A DNA stretch of 6,062 nucleotides from an uncultured Collinsella sp. (GCA_900556285.1 USOF01000085.1:1-6062), one strand, 5' to 3'. Counted from the stretch's first letter, positions 1 through 5,928 are shown. Translations and numbers: made by a program. Notes: a model not told the origin generated them from the sequence alone.

Positions 1-114
1 GCCATACAGGGGATGACGCACCTTCGTCTGAATGGCGACGACGATCGTTTTATCCATCTTATCGCTTACGACGACGCCGGTGCGGGTCTTGCGGTAACCT
101 CTTACTTGTTCCAT
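1..114 (-). CDS. rpsQ: 30S ribosomal protein uS17, N-terminal part (runs off the left edge)
   Basis: The minus strand reads 38 codons from an ATG at 114-112 to the window edge: [15 protein letters not shown], then [22 protein letters not shown]. The [10 protein letters not shown] and VRHPLYG blocks are the signature of uS17, a primary 16S rRNA binding protein of the small subunit with an OB fold. The start is set by a GAAAGGAGA Shine-Dalgarno at about 130-122. It lies 21 bases after the rpmC stop, in the usual order rplP-rpmC-rpsQ, so it is cotranscribed with them. The C-terminal half or so (the family is about 80-90 residues) is beyond the window. No internal damage is visible. Confidence 0.95.
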   Translation of the reverse strand, partial: MEQVRGYRKTRTGVVVSDKMDKTIVVAIQTKVRHPLYG

Positions 115-135
115 TGGTATGTCTCCTTTCACCCG

Positions 136-336
136 TTACTCGGCTGCCTTGAGTTCGCGCTCGCACAGAAGCGTCTTGACTCGGGCAACGTCCTTCTTGC
201 ACTCACGGATCCGCTGGGGGTTTGCCAGCTGGCCGGTCGCCAGTTGGAAACGGAGGTTGAACAGCTCCTCTTTGAGCTCCTTTGCCTTGGCACCGAGCTC
301 CTGGGTGGAAAGTTTCCTCAGTTCATTAGCCTTCAT
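136..336 (-). CDS. rpmC: 50S ribosomal protein uL29
   Basis: 66 residues, the normal length for bacterial uL29, a small two-helix protein near the peptide exit tunnel that contributes to the docking site for trigger factor and SRP. Recognisable family blocks are [14 protein letters not shown] at the N-terminus, the [19 protein letters not shown] helix, and [17 protein letters not shown]. The frame stays open upstream to 420, but the start at 336 is chosen because it gives the family N-terminus and has a perfect AGGAGG at 350-345, eight bases upstream. The start lies inside the end of rplP (11-base overlap, 326-336), which suggests translational coupling. The sequence is of Firmicutes/Clostridia type by recognition. 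Confidence 0.96.
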   Translation of the reverse strand: MKANELRKLSTQELGAKAKELKEELFNLRFQLATGQLANPQRIRECKKDVARVKTLLCERELKAAE

Positions 337-763
337 TGCTCTCGCCTCCTGCCTCAGTCTCTTTCTTGACGATCTTACACTTGAGGGGCAGCTTGTGCAT
401 GGCAAGCCGGAGCGCCTCACGCGCAGTGGAATCGTCCACGCCCGCGATCTCGAACATCACTCTGCCGGGCTTCACGACCGCCACCCAGTATTCCGGGGAG
501 CCTTTGCCGGAACCCATGCGAGTTTCAGCGGGCTTTTCGGTAACGGGCTTGTCGGGGAAGATCTTGATCCAAACCTTACCGCCGCGCTTGATGTAACGGG
601 TCATCGCGATACGCGCTGCTTCAATCTGGTTGCTGGTAACCCATGCAGGTTCCTGCGCCACGAGGCCGTATTCGCCGTAATTGATGGTGTTTCCGCGCAT
701 GGCCTTACCGGTCATGCGGCCGCGGTGCACTCTCCTGCGCTTTACTCTTTTCGGCATCAACAT
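326..763 (-). CDS. rplP: 50S ribosomal protein uL16
   Basis: 145 residues. uL16 binds 23S rRNA near the A site and peptidyl transferase centre. The start at 763 gives [17 protein letters not shown], the standard Firmicutes N-terminus; the longer open frame to 823 would run into rpsC. Conserved blocks follow in order: [68 protein letters not shown] and [12 protein letters not shown]. The Shine-Dalgarno TAAGGAGG at 780-773 includes the TAA stop of rpsC, so rpsC termination and rplP initiation are tightly linked. The C-terminus is charged ([12 protein letters not shown]) and overlaps the rpmC start by 11 bases. Intact; the sequence points to Clostridia, unlike the Coriobacteriia-like genes to the right. 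Confidence 0.96.
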   Translation of the reverse strand: MLMPKRVKRRRVHRGRMTGKAMRGNTINYGEYGLVAQEPAWVTSNQIEAARIAMTRYIKRGGKVWIKIFPDKPVTEKPAETRMGSGKGSPEYWVAVVKPGRVMFEIAGVDDSTAREALRLAMHKLPLKCKIVKKETEAGGESNEG

Positions 764-777
764 GGTTATTTGCCTCC

Positions 778-1227
778 TTACGCTTTCTTCTGTCGGTTGA
801 GCACTTCGCCCTTGTAGATCCACACCTTAATGCCGATGCGGCCGTAGGTGGTGTGCGCTTCAGCGAAACCGTACTCGATGTCGGCGCGCATGGTCTGCAG
901 GGGGATGGAGCCCTCGTGATAGCCCTCGGTGCGGGCGATTTCCGCGCCGCCCAGACGGCCGCTGCACATCAGCTTGATGCCCTTCGCGCCGGCCTTCATC
1001 GCGCGGCCCATGGCCTGCTTCATCGCACGGCGGAAGGAAATGCGCTTTTCAAGCTGCGCCGCGATGGATTCCGCAACGAGCTGTGCATTGGCGTCGGGGT
1101 TCTTCACCTCCATGATGTTCACGTTCACGGGCTTGCCGATGAGCGCGGTAACATCCGCCTTAATGGCGTCCACGCCGACGCCGCCCTTGCCGATAAAGGC
1201 GACCTTGTTGATCTGCATGCGAATCAT
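778..1227 (-). CDS. rpsC: 30S ribosomal protein uS3, C-terminal two thirds, fused to a foreign N-terminus
   Basis: 149 codons if started at 1227. From residue 12 (IGKGG, about position 1194) to the end this is plain uS3: the KH-domain GxxG (GKGG, residues 13-16), [60 protein letters not shown], and [20 protein letters not shown]. uS3 lines the mRNA entry tunnel of the 30S subunit. Normal uS3 has about 75 further residues before IGK[KG]G, including a nearly universal [KR]PG just ahead of it. Here they are absent and replaced by [11 protein letters not shown], which resembles the start of a Rossmann-fold protein. No rpsS or rplV lies upstream; the neighbouring DNA is noncoding and then a divergent gene. 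As uS3 is essential, a join of two genomes is far more likely than a real short form. Confidence 0.9.
   Translation of the reverse strand: MIRMQINKVAFIGKGGVGVDAIKADVTALIGKPVNVNIMEVKNPDANAQLVAESIAAQLEKRISFRRAMKQAMGRAMKAGAKGIKLMCSGRLGGAEIARTEGYHEGSIPLQTMRADIEYGFAEAHTTYGRIGIKVWIYKGEVLNRQKKA
1181..1194. other. Probable chimeric junction inside the rpsC frame
   Basis: On the minus strand this stretch reads ATCGGCAAGGGCGG, encoding IGKGG. Everything to its left (lower coordinates) aligns without gaps to uS3; nothing to its right does. The same codons would serve as the glycine loop of a Rossmann start (VAFIGKGG) and as the KH GxxG of uS3, so a short stretch of shared sequence at this point could have allowed an assembler, or a PCR template switch, to cross from one genome to the other. 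The exact base of the join cannot be fixed from one sequence; about 1175-1195 is the plausible interval. Confidence 0.75.
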
Positions 1228-1232
1228 CTCCC

Positions 1233-1263
1233 CATATAAAAGGCGCCCGCGTAAGGGACGCCT
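1233..1263 (-). terminator. Intrinsic terminator on the minus strand, just ahead of the rpsC frame
   Basis: On the minus strand AGGCG, a one-base bulge T, CCC, the loop TTACGC, GGG and CGCCT form an eight-pair hairpin (1263-1241). It is followed directly by TTTTATAT. It lies only about six bases before the ATG at 1227 and 15 before the ATG at 1218, so transcription from further right on this strand would be stopped immediately before the gene. That position fits an attenuator for the gene whose first codons remain here. It makes no sense within an S10 operon between rplV and rpsC, which again supports the chimera. Confidence 0.65.
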
Positions 1264-1311
1264 GATGGATTGTATGCTGCCGGGGTGATTGGTGGGTGCG
1301 CGGGGCGGCTG

Positions 1312-1380
1312 TTATAAAAAAGAAACGTTTGTCTGGACGTTACGCTGCGGGGCAGACCGCAAAGACATGCGCGTGGTCAT
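1312..1380 (-). CDS. Possible 22-residue leader peptide
   Basis: On the minus strand an ATG at 1380 begins MTTRMSLRSAPQRNVQTN and runs 22 codons to TAA at 1314-1312. A good Shine-Dalgarno, AAAGGAG, lies six bases upstream. That Shine-Dalgarno sits in the loop of a GCCCG/CGGGC hairpin, so its exposure could be controlled. The ORF overlaps alternative pairings: TGCGG with CCGCA, and GTCTG with CAGAC. A weak AACGT/ACGTT stem near its end is followed by TCTTTTTT. The intrinsic terminator at 1233-1263 follows. No run of one amino acid is present, as a classical amino acid attenuator would have. It could also be a chance ORF; no homology is claimed. Confidence 0.35.
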   Translation of the reverse strand: MTTRMSLRSAPQRNVQTNVSFL

Positions 1381-1406
1381 GCCCGGCTCCTTTCATCGGG
1401 CTTTTT
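1381..1406 (+). terminator. Terminator-like hairpin reading toward the reductase gene
   Basis: GCCCG (1381-1385), an 11-base loop and CGGGC (1397-1401) are followed directly by TTTTT, the form of an intrinsic terminator on the plus strand. The stem is only five pairs. It has no plus-strand gene before it in this window. On the opposite strand the same hairpin encloses the Shine-Dalgarno of the 22-codon ORF, so its role may be translational control on that strand rather than termination on this one. Confidence 0.4.
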
Positions 1407-1542
1407 GCTGATGTTAAAGCGGTGCCGTGACGGCTCGATTTCTGCTGCGTTACGATACGTTCTCAATTGCGATTCCGATGTGTTTCGATGACGTGACGGG
1501 TTTGTTTCGCCTTGTCAGGGTTTCGATGGGAGGGGAGGGGCC

Positions 1543-2733
1543 GTGCAATATCGCGTTGACCCCAAAAGCGGCAACCGTATCTCGGCGTTGGGGCTGGGCT
1601 GCATGAGGTTTCCCGGCGCGCCGGGACGCCCGGATGCGAAGACAGCCGACGCCATCGTCTCCCGTGCGGTGGAGCAGGGGATTAACTACCTGGACACGGC
1701 CTATCTCTATCCCGGCAACGAGGCTTGCGTGGGCGCTTCGCTTGAGCGCCTGGGCTTGCGCGACCAGGTTTTGCTCGCGACCAAGCTGCCGCATGCTTCA
1801 TGCAAAAGCGCGGAGGATTTCGATCGGTTTTTCGACGAGCAGCTGCGCCGCCTGCAGACCGACCATATCGACTACTACCTCATGCACAACATTACCTCGC
1901 CCACCCAGTGGGAGCGCGTGGTGGCGTTGGGTATCGAGGACTGGATTGCGCACCAAAGGGCTGCGGGGCGTATTCGCCAGATAGGTTTTTCGTACCACGG
2001 CAGTGCGGCGGACTTCCTCACGATGCTCGACGCGTATGACTGGGATTTTTGCCAGATCCAGTACAACTACGCTGGAGAGCGTTACCAAGCGGGAACGGCG
2101 GGACTCATGGCAGCCGCCGAGCGCGGGCTCGCGGTGTTTGTGATGGAACCGCTTTTGGGTGGACGCCTGGCGGGCAAGCTGCCTCCGCGGGCCCGCGCCG
2201 TGCTCGATGACGTACTCGATCCATACCTGAAGACGCCGGCTGCTTGGGGACTTTCGTGGGTGTGGAACCATCCTCAGGTCACGATGCTGCTTTCGGGCAT
2301 GACCGATACCGCACAGGTGGACGAGAACGCGGCATTGGCGGATCGCGCACTGCCGAATTCGATGACGAGAGAGCAGCTCGATACCATCGCACGTGTGCTG
2401 GGAGAGTTTGAGAAATCGAATCGCGTGCCCTGTACGGGGTGCGGCTACTGCATGCCGTGCCCCAAGGGCATCAATATTCCCGGCTGCTTTGGCGCCTACA
2501 ACGCGAGCTATGCGCATAGTTGGTTTACGGGGCTGTCTCAATACTTTACGGCGAGCGCGGTACGGACGAGTGAGCCCAAGTTGGTGAGCAATTGCGTCAA
2601 ATGCGGCAAATGCGCACGTCACTGCCCGCAGCACATCGATATTCCCGAGCGTCTCGACGATGTGCGCCGACGTTTCCAGCCTGGCCCCGTAACGGCTGCG
2701 CTTAAAGCCTTTTGCAAAACGCGCTCCTCATGA
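1543..2733 (+). CDS. Aldo/keto reductase with C-terminal 2[4Fe-4S] ferredoxin module
   Basis: 396 residues. Residues 1 to about 285 are an aldo/keto reductase TIM barrel: ALGLGCMRFP near the start and the catalytic tetrad D51, Y56 (LDTAYLY), K81 (ATKLPH) and H115 (YLMHN). Residues 297-306 (CTGCGYCMPCP: C297, C300, C303, C306) and 351-361 (CVKCGKCARHCP: C351, C354, C357, C361) are cysteine motifs for two 4Fe-4S clusters, each followed by the family's INIP/IDIP stretch. This layout is the known iron-sulphur-containing AKR group, common in gut anaerobes, with no assigned substrate that I can support. No signal peptide, so cytoplasmic. The start is GTG, supported by the purine-rich GGGAGGGGAGGGG just upstream. 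All catalytic and cluster residues are present, so it should be active, possibly passing electrons between a nicotinamide cofactor and an iron-sulphur partner (inference). Confidence 0.93.
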   Translation: MQYRVDPKSGNRISALGLGCMRFPGAPGRPDAKTADAIVSRAVEQGINYLDTAYLYPGNEACVGASLERLGLRDQVLLATKLPHASCKSAEDFDRFFDEQLRRLQTDHIDYYLMHNITSPTQWERVVALGIEDWIAHQRAAGRIRQIGFSYHGSAADFLTMLDAYDWDFCQIQYNYAGERYQAGTAGLMAAAERGLAVFVMEPLLGGRLAGKLPPRARAVLDDVLDPYLKTPAAWGLSWVWNHPQVTMLLSGMTDTAQVDENAALADRALPNSMTREQLDTIARVLGEFEKSNRVPCTGCGYCMPCPKGINIPGCFGAYNASYAHSWFTGLSQYFTASAVRTSEPKLVSNCVKCGKCARHCPQHIDIPERLDDVRRRFQPGPVTAALKAFCKTRSS

Positions 2734-2812
2734 CCCTTTTATAACTTGCGGTGGAATAGTTCCTGTTTGCGGCAGAATGGGGCTTAAACAGGAACTATTT
2801 CACCGCAACTGA
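2734..2812 (+). repeat. 79-bp palindromic intergenic element, copy 1
   Basis: The element begins directly after the reductase stop codon and ends at the Shine-Dalgarno of the next gene. It has a left flank CCCTTTTATAAC, a left arm at 2746-2768 starting TTGCGGTGGAATA, a 17-base loop (2769-2785), and a right arm at 2786-2808 ending TATTTCACCGCAA, then CTGA. All 23 arm positions pair, one of them G·T (2754 with 2800). There is no T-run after the hairpin on either strand, so it is not an ordinary intrinsic terminator. It matches the element at 3894-3972 in length, ends and loop pattern but differs in the middle of the stem. Likely a REP- or MITE-like family, or an RNA processing/stability hairpin. 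Confidence 0.85.
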
Positions 2813-2823
2813 AGGGGGCTGTC

Positions 2824-3843
2824 GTGGGCCATCGGGATTCATATGATGATTTGCGCGAGGTTCGTTGGGGCGTTTTGGGCGCTGGGCACATTTCGCATCG
2901 ATTTGCATCGTCGCTCAAGAAGGTCGACGGGGCACGGCTGGTGGCTGCGGCCGGCCGCACTCCTTCGCATGTTGAGGAGTTTTGCAGGGCGTTTTCGATT
3001 GAAGCCGCGCACAGTTATGCCACGGCTGACGATAGCGGCGATGCGGCTTATGATGCGCTGATTGCCGATCCCGATGTCGACGCAATCTACTTGGCTCTTC
3101 CACATGGCATGCATGCGCATTGGGTCTGTCGGGCACTGCGCGCGGGAAAGGCCGTGCTGTGCGAAAAACCGGCCGTTTTGAGTGAGGAAGAGGCTCTATC
3201 GATTGCCTCCACCTCTCGCGAGCGCGGCGTACTGTTTATGGAGGCGATGAAGAATCGGTTTTGCCCGATGCGCACTCGCGTGAAGGACTTGCTTGCGTCG
3301 GGTGAGCTTGGCCGTATTGTCTCGATTGAAAGCGTGCAAAAGCTCGATTACGGCGAGTCTCCTTCGGGCTATTTGCTTGATCCGTTGCAGGGTGGCTGTC
3401 TATATGACATGGGCTGCTACGCGGTCGGGTGGTTTGAGGATCTGCTTGCGGGTGCGTGCGATGTTTCGTCTCGTGAAGTCCGCTGGCGTGACGTATCGGG
3501 CGGCCGCGTGGATTGGGCCGATGAGATCCATATGAGTGTCGGCGGTATACCCATTCATATGGTGTGCGACGGCAAAGCGGCATATGGAAGCCGCTTAACG
3601 ATTGCCTGCGAGCGGGGCTCGGTGGAAATCGAGCGCCTCCATCGCCCCGAGCTCGCCCATGTGAAGTACTCCGACGGACGAATGCTCGAAATTAATGCCC
3701 AGTTTGAGGTCGATGATTTCTACGGCGAAATTCAGCATGCGACGCAGCTCGTCCAGACGGGAGAGCTTGAAAGCCCCGTTATGCCTCTTGCCGCCACGCA
3801 GCGCTGCGCGCAGATTATCGATGCGATTCGCTTGACGCTCTAG
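2824..3843 (+). CDS. Gfo/Idh/MocA-family NAD(P)-dependent oxidoreductase
   Basis: 339 residues, normal for the family. The N-terminal Rossmann domain opens with VRWGVLGAGHIS (GxGxxx at about residues 19-24), continues through DPDVDAIYLALPHGMHAHW, and reaches the family motif CEKP (113-116), whose lysine takes part in catalysis or cofactor binding. The C-terminal alpha/beta domain contains MEAMKNRFCP (139-148) and GGCLYDMGCYAVGWF (190-204), which resemble the dihydrodiol dehydrogenase-like subgroup with Tyr199 after DMGC. The substrate is probably a sugar, inositol or related polyol, but cannot be told from sequence. Cytoplasmic. The start is GTG with AAGGGGG five bases upstream. It follows the reductase across the 79-bp hairpin element and is codirectional with it and with nfo; a shared metabolic role is possible but not shown. 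Confidence 0.9.
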   Translation: MGHRDSYDDLREVRWGVLGAGHISHRFASSLKKVDGARLVAAAGRTPSHVEEFCRAFSIEAAHSYATADDSGDAAYDALIADPDVDAIYLALPHGMHAHWVCRALRAGKAVLCEKPAVLSEEEALSIASTSRERGVLFMEAMKNRFCPMRTRVKDLLASGELGRIVSIESVQKLDYGESPSGYLLDPLQGGCLYDMGCYAVGWFEDLLAGACDVSSREVRWRDVSGGRVDWADEIHMSVGGIPIHMVCDGKAAYGSRLTIACERGSVEIERLHRPELAHVKYSDGRMLEINAQFEVDDFYGEIQHATQLVQTGELESPVMPLAATQRCAQIIDAIRLTL

Positions 3844-3862
3844 GCTGCGGTGCTGGTGCTCT

Positions 3863-3904
3863 AGGGGGGCTCGGCGGACCGTGCCCCTGATGCCCCTTTT
3901 ATAT
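3863..3904 (+). terminator. Weak terminator-like structure after the Gfo/Idh/MocA gene
   Basis: AGGGGGGC (3863-3870) can pair with GTGCCCCT (3881-3888), with one mismatch, around a ten-base loop. The same purine block can instead pair with CCCCT just before TTTATAT (3893-3904), giving a long-loop hairpin with a short T-rich tail. The tail is shared with the left flank of repeat copy 2, so its conservation may belong to the repeat. Weak as a terminator. Confidence 0.3.
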
Positions 3905-3972
3905 CTTGCGGTGGAATACGGTCTGTTTGCGCCAAAATAAGGCACCAATAGACCGTATTTCACCGCAACTGA
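3894..3972 (+). repeat. 79-bp palindromic intergenic element, copy 2
   Basis: Same plan and same length as copy 1: a CCCTTTTATATC flank, a left arm at 3906-3928, a 17-base loop (3929-3945), a right arm at 3946-3968 and CTGA. 22 of 23 arm positions pair, two as G·T; only the pair next to the loop is lost. The outer 13 bases of each arm are identical to copy 1. Inside, GTTC of copy 1 is replaced by CGGT and the right arm has the matching complement, so four base pairs have been exchanged without breaking the stem. The loop keeps the pattern GCGnCAnAATnnGGC. It lies just ahead of the nfo ribosome binding site. Confidence 0.85.
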
Positions 3973-3989
3973 TGAAGAGGGAGTTGGAG

Positions 3990-4856
3990 ATGCTGACGAT
4001 CGGGTGTCATCTTTCGACGACGAAGGGCTATCGGGCAATGGGGGAGACGGCGCTGTCCATTGGCGCCAATACCTTTGCGTTCTTTACGCGCAACCCGCGC
4101 GGTGGCAAGGCAAAAGAACTTGACATGGATGACGTGGCGGCTCTGCGCGAGCTTATGGCGCAAAACGACTTTGGACCGCTGGTGGCGCATGCCCCGTATA
4201 CCTACAACCCCTGTTCTGCCAAAGAGCGGGCACGCGAGTTTGCCTTGGAGGCAATGGCCGAGGACTTGCAGCGTCTGGAAGCACTGCCCGGCAACTACTA
4301 CAACTTCCATCCCGGTGCGCATGTGGGGCAGGGCTCCGACGCCGGCATTCAGATGATTGTCGACACGCTGTGCCAGGTGATGTTTGAGGGGCAGCAGACG
4401 ACGGTATTACTCGAGACCATGGCAGGCAAGGGCACCGAGGTGGGCCGTAGCTTTGAAGAACTGGCGTGCATTATCGAGGGCGTTGCCGCCAAGCGCCCAG
4501 AGCTGTCCGATAAGCTGGGCGTTTGTTTGGACACCTGCCATGTGAGCGATGCCGGCTACGACATCATCCATGATCTGGACGGCGTACTCGACGAGTTCGA
4601 CCGCGTGGTGGGTATCGATCGCTTGCATGCCGTACATATCAACGATTCGAAGAACCCTTGTGGCGCCCATAAAGATCGTCACGAGTGCATCGGCAAGGGA
4701 TACCTTGGCAGCGAGGTATTTGGTGGCGGTATGCAGGTTATGCAGAATATTGTATCGAATGGCCACTTGCGTTCGCTGCCGTTTATTTTGGAGACTCCGA
4801 ACGAACTTGCAGGTTATGCAGCTGAAATTAGACTATTAAGGTCATTGCAGCAGTAA
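3990..4856 (+). CDS. nfo: Endonuclease IV (AP endonuclease, deoxyribonuclease IV)
   Basis: 288 residues, typical for the family. The enzyme cuts the DNA backbone 5' of abasic sites in base excision repair and also removes blocked 3' ends, using three zinc ions in a TIM barrel. Every metal ligand position of the E. coli enzyme is matched: H67 (VAHAPY), H107 (NFHPGAH), E142 (LLETMAG), D181 and H184 (CLDTCH), H216 (AVHINDSK), D229 and H231 (KDRHE) and E268 (FILETP). Cytoplasmic; no signal peptide. The frame is open back to 3906, but that would translate the hairpin repeat. The ATG at 3990 gives the family start MLTIGCHLS and has AGAGGGAG six bases upstream. An ATG at 3972 (MKRELEM...) is possible but less likely. 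No terminator is evident after it. Confidence 0.95.
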   Translation: MLTIGCHLSTTKGYRAMGETALSIGANTFAFFTRNPRGGKAKELDMDDVAALRELMAQNDFGPLVAHAPYTYNPCSAKERAREFALEAMAEDLQRLEALPGNYYNFHPGAHVGQGSDAGIQMIVDTLCQVMFEGQQTTVLLETMAGKGTEVGRSFEELACIIEGVAAKRPELSDKLGVCLDTCHVSDAGYDIIHDLDGVLDEFDRVVGIDRLHAVHINDSKNPCGAHKDRHECIGKGYLGSEVFGGGMQVMQNIVSNGHLRSLPFILETPNELAGYAAEIRLLRSLQQ

Positions 4857-4917
4857 TAACTGTCACAAAGTAGAGTATTCCATTCACGTTATGGGTTTGT
4901 TTCAATCGATTTTCTCA

Positions 4918-4946
4918 TTGCAGATTCGTAATTCCGGGTGCATAAT
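4918..4946 (+). promoter_or_regulatory. Candidate sigma-70 type promoter for the substrate-binding protein gene
   Basis: TTGCAG (4918-4923) and CATAAT (4941-4946) are separated by 17 bases. The -10 matches consensus at five of six positions; the -35 matches only in TTG. The surrounding 4861-4950 is the most AT-rich part of the right half. Transcription would start near 4952-4955 and give a leader of about 50 bases, so the gene is probably a separate unit from nfo. Confidence 0.5.
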
Positions 4947-4963
4947 AGCCAACAGTTTTTGCA

Positions 4964-4985
4964 GACCTCTGAATCAAACGAGGTC
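4964..4985 (+). promoter_or_regulatory. Leader hairpin just before the ribosome binding site
   Basis: GACCTC (4964-4969) and GAGGTC (4980-4985) are a perfect six-base inverted repeat with a ten-base loop, five bases before the AAGGAG Shine-Dalgarno. In the mRNA it could protect the 5' end or tune access to the ribosome site; as DNA it could be an operator. No T-run follows, so it is not a terminator. Confidence 0.35.
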
Positions 4986-5003
4986 ACCGGAAGGAGACTG
5001 ATT

Positions 5004-5864
5004 ATGAAGCTGAAGAAGCTCGGCGCATTTGCCGCCACGGGTGCTATGGCGCTCGCCCTTGCTCTGACGGGCTGCGGCTCGTCCAACGCCACCTCTGGTT
5101 CTGATGCTGGTTCTAGCAGCTCTGACGACGCTAAGGTCGAGAAGGTCGACGGCTCCAAGGAGTACGCGCTCGTCAAGGACGGTACGCTGACCGTTGGCAC
5201 CTCTGCCGAGTACGCTCCGTTTGAGTACAAGGATGACAACGGCGATTATCAGGGCTTTGACCTTGAGCTCATCAAGGCTATCGGCGACAAGCTGGGCCTG
5301 GATGTCGAGTATGTCAACAATGACTTTGACACGCTGGTTCCGGGCGTCGCTTCGGGCGCCAAGTATGACGTTTCCATCGCGGCTATCACCGACACGCCCG
5401 AGCGTGAGAAGGAAGTCACTTTCTCTGATTCCTACTACATGGACGATCAGGCTATCGTGACCAAGGTCGATAACACCGACATCACGGCCGATAACTTCAG
5501 CGAGAAGCTCAACAACGCCGACGCTACCATCATCGTCCAGTCTGGCTCGACCGCCGAGGCCTTTGCCCAGGAGAACTTCCCGAAGGCCAAGATCGTCCCC
5601 TACAAGGACGCCACCGAGTGCTTCAGCGCTCTGCAGTCCGATAAGGGCGACGCCGTAGTCACCAACCGCTCCGTTGCCAGCCAGCTGACCGCCGAGCAGT
5701 TCAACACCTGCCAGACCATCAAGCAGATCAGCACCGGCGAGGAGTACGCCATCGCCATCAACCAGGGCAACACCAAGCTCAAGGACGACATCAACCAGGC
5801 CATCAAGGACCTGACCGACGACGGTACCGTCGACGCCCTCATGGCTAAGTACAATATCAAGTAA
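5004..5864 (+). CDS. Amino acid ABC transporter substrate-binding lipoprotein (SBP_bac_3 type)
   Basis: 286 residues. The start at 5004 has AAGGAG at 4991-4996 and gives a lipoprotein signal peptide: KLKK, a hydrophobic core (AFAATGAMALALAL), and the lipobox LTGC with lipidated Cys24. A Ser/Gly/Asp-rich tether (about 25-45) follows. From about residue 61 it is a family 3 periplasmic-type binding fold: LTVGTSAEYAPFEY, GFDLELIKAIGDKLGL, GVASGAKYDVSIAAITDTPERE (Arg134 in the position that usually grips the ligand carboxylate), VTFSDSYY, and IIVQSGSTAEAF. It should sit on the outer face of the membrane and deliver a polar amino acid or similar ligand to a permease. In GDAVVTNRSVA, Asn221 occupies the place where most relatives have Asp contacting the ligand amino group. 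Codons are strongly biased (AAG, AAC, GAC, ATC), consistent with high expression. It ends before a strong terminator. Confidence 0.93.
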   Translation: MKLKKLGAFAATGAMALALALTGCGSSNATSGSDAGSSSSDDAKVEKVDGSKEYALVKDGTLTVGTSAEYAPFEYKDDNGDYQGFDLELIKAIGDKLGLDVEYVNNDFDTLVPGVASGAKYDVSIAAITDTPEREKEVTFSDSYYMDDQAIVTKVDNTDITADNFSEKLNNADATIIVQSGSTAEAFAQENFPKAKIVPYKDATECFSALQSDKGDAVVTNRSVASQLTAEQFNTCQTIKQISTGEEYAIAINQGNTKLKDDINQAIKDLTDDGTVDALMAKYNIK

Positions 5865-5886
5865 AATAACTACTTGATTGCGCGCG

Positions 5887-5916
5887 GGCCCTTTCCGTTT
5901 TGCGGAGAGGGCCTTT
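5887..5916 (+). terminator. Strong intrinsic terminator after the substrate-binding protein gene
   Basis: GGCCCTTTCCG (5887-5897) pairs with CGGAGAGGGCC (5903-5913), 11 positions with one G·T, around a TTTTG loop, followed by TTT and a pyrimidine-rich stretch. It begins 22 bases after the stop codon. The short T-run may allow some read-through, which would give more binding protein than the downstream product. Confidence 0.8.
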
Positions 5917-5928
5917 GCGCTTCTCTTG

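Larger units (their letters stand above)
1228..1542. other. 315-base gene-free region with leader-like structures
   Basis: This stretch separates the truncated rpsC frame (minus) from the divergent aldo/keto reductase (plus). It holds a minus-strand terminator (1233-1263), a 22-codon minus-strand ORF with a ribosome binding site (1312-1380), a terminator-like hairpin reading plus (1381-1406) and an 11-base palindrome GCCGTGACGGC (1424-1434). GTTTCGATG occurs twice about 30 bases apart just ahead of the reductase. I found no convincing -35/-10 pair on either strand. The missing uS3 N-terminus is not hidden in any frame here. Confidence 0.6.

Noticed and set aside
778..1227. A genuine short paralogue of uS3, or one with its N-terminus in another frame.
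   Set aside because: I checked the frames beyond 1227 on the minus strand and found no uS3 N-terminal sequence, and the operon genes normally upstream are also missing.
853..1239. A 128-codon plus-strand frame opposite rpsC.
   Set aside because: It is antisense to clear uS3 sequence and has no ribosome site or recognisable family.
1798..2634. A 278-codon open frame on the minus strand within the aldo/keto reductase gene.
   Set aside because: The plus frame has a complete catalytic tetrad and both cysteine motifs; the antisense frame shows only Arg/His-rich sequence with no domain.
2734..2812. Repeat copy 1 as an intrinsic terminator of the reductase gene.
   Set aside because: The stem is very strong but no T-run follows it on either strand, and the same is true of copy 2.
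2734..3972. The two repeats as a CRISPR array or as ends of a transposon enclosing the oxidoreductase gene.
   Set aside because: There are only two copies about 1.1 kb apart with a full gene between them, in the same orientation, with no transposase and no visible target duplication.
3906..3989. An N-terminal extension of endonuclease IV from the upstream ATG at 3906.
   Set aside because: It would translate the hairpin repeat, lacks a ribosome site, and does not match the family N-terminus, which starts at 3990.
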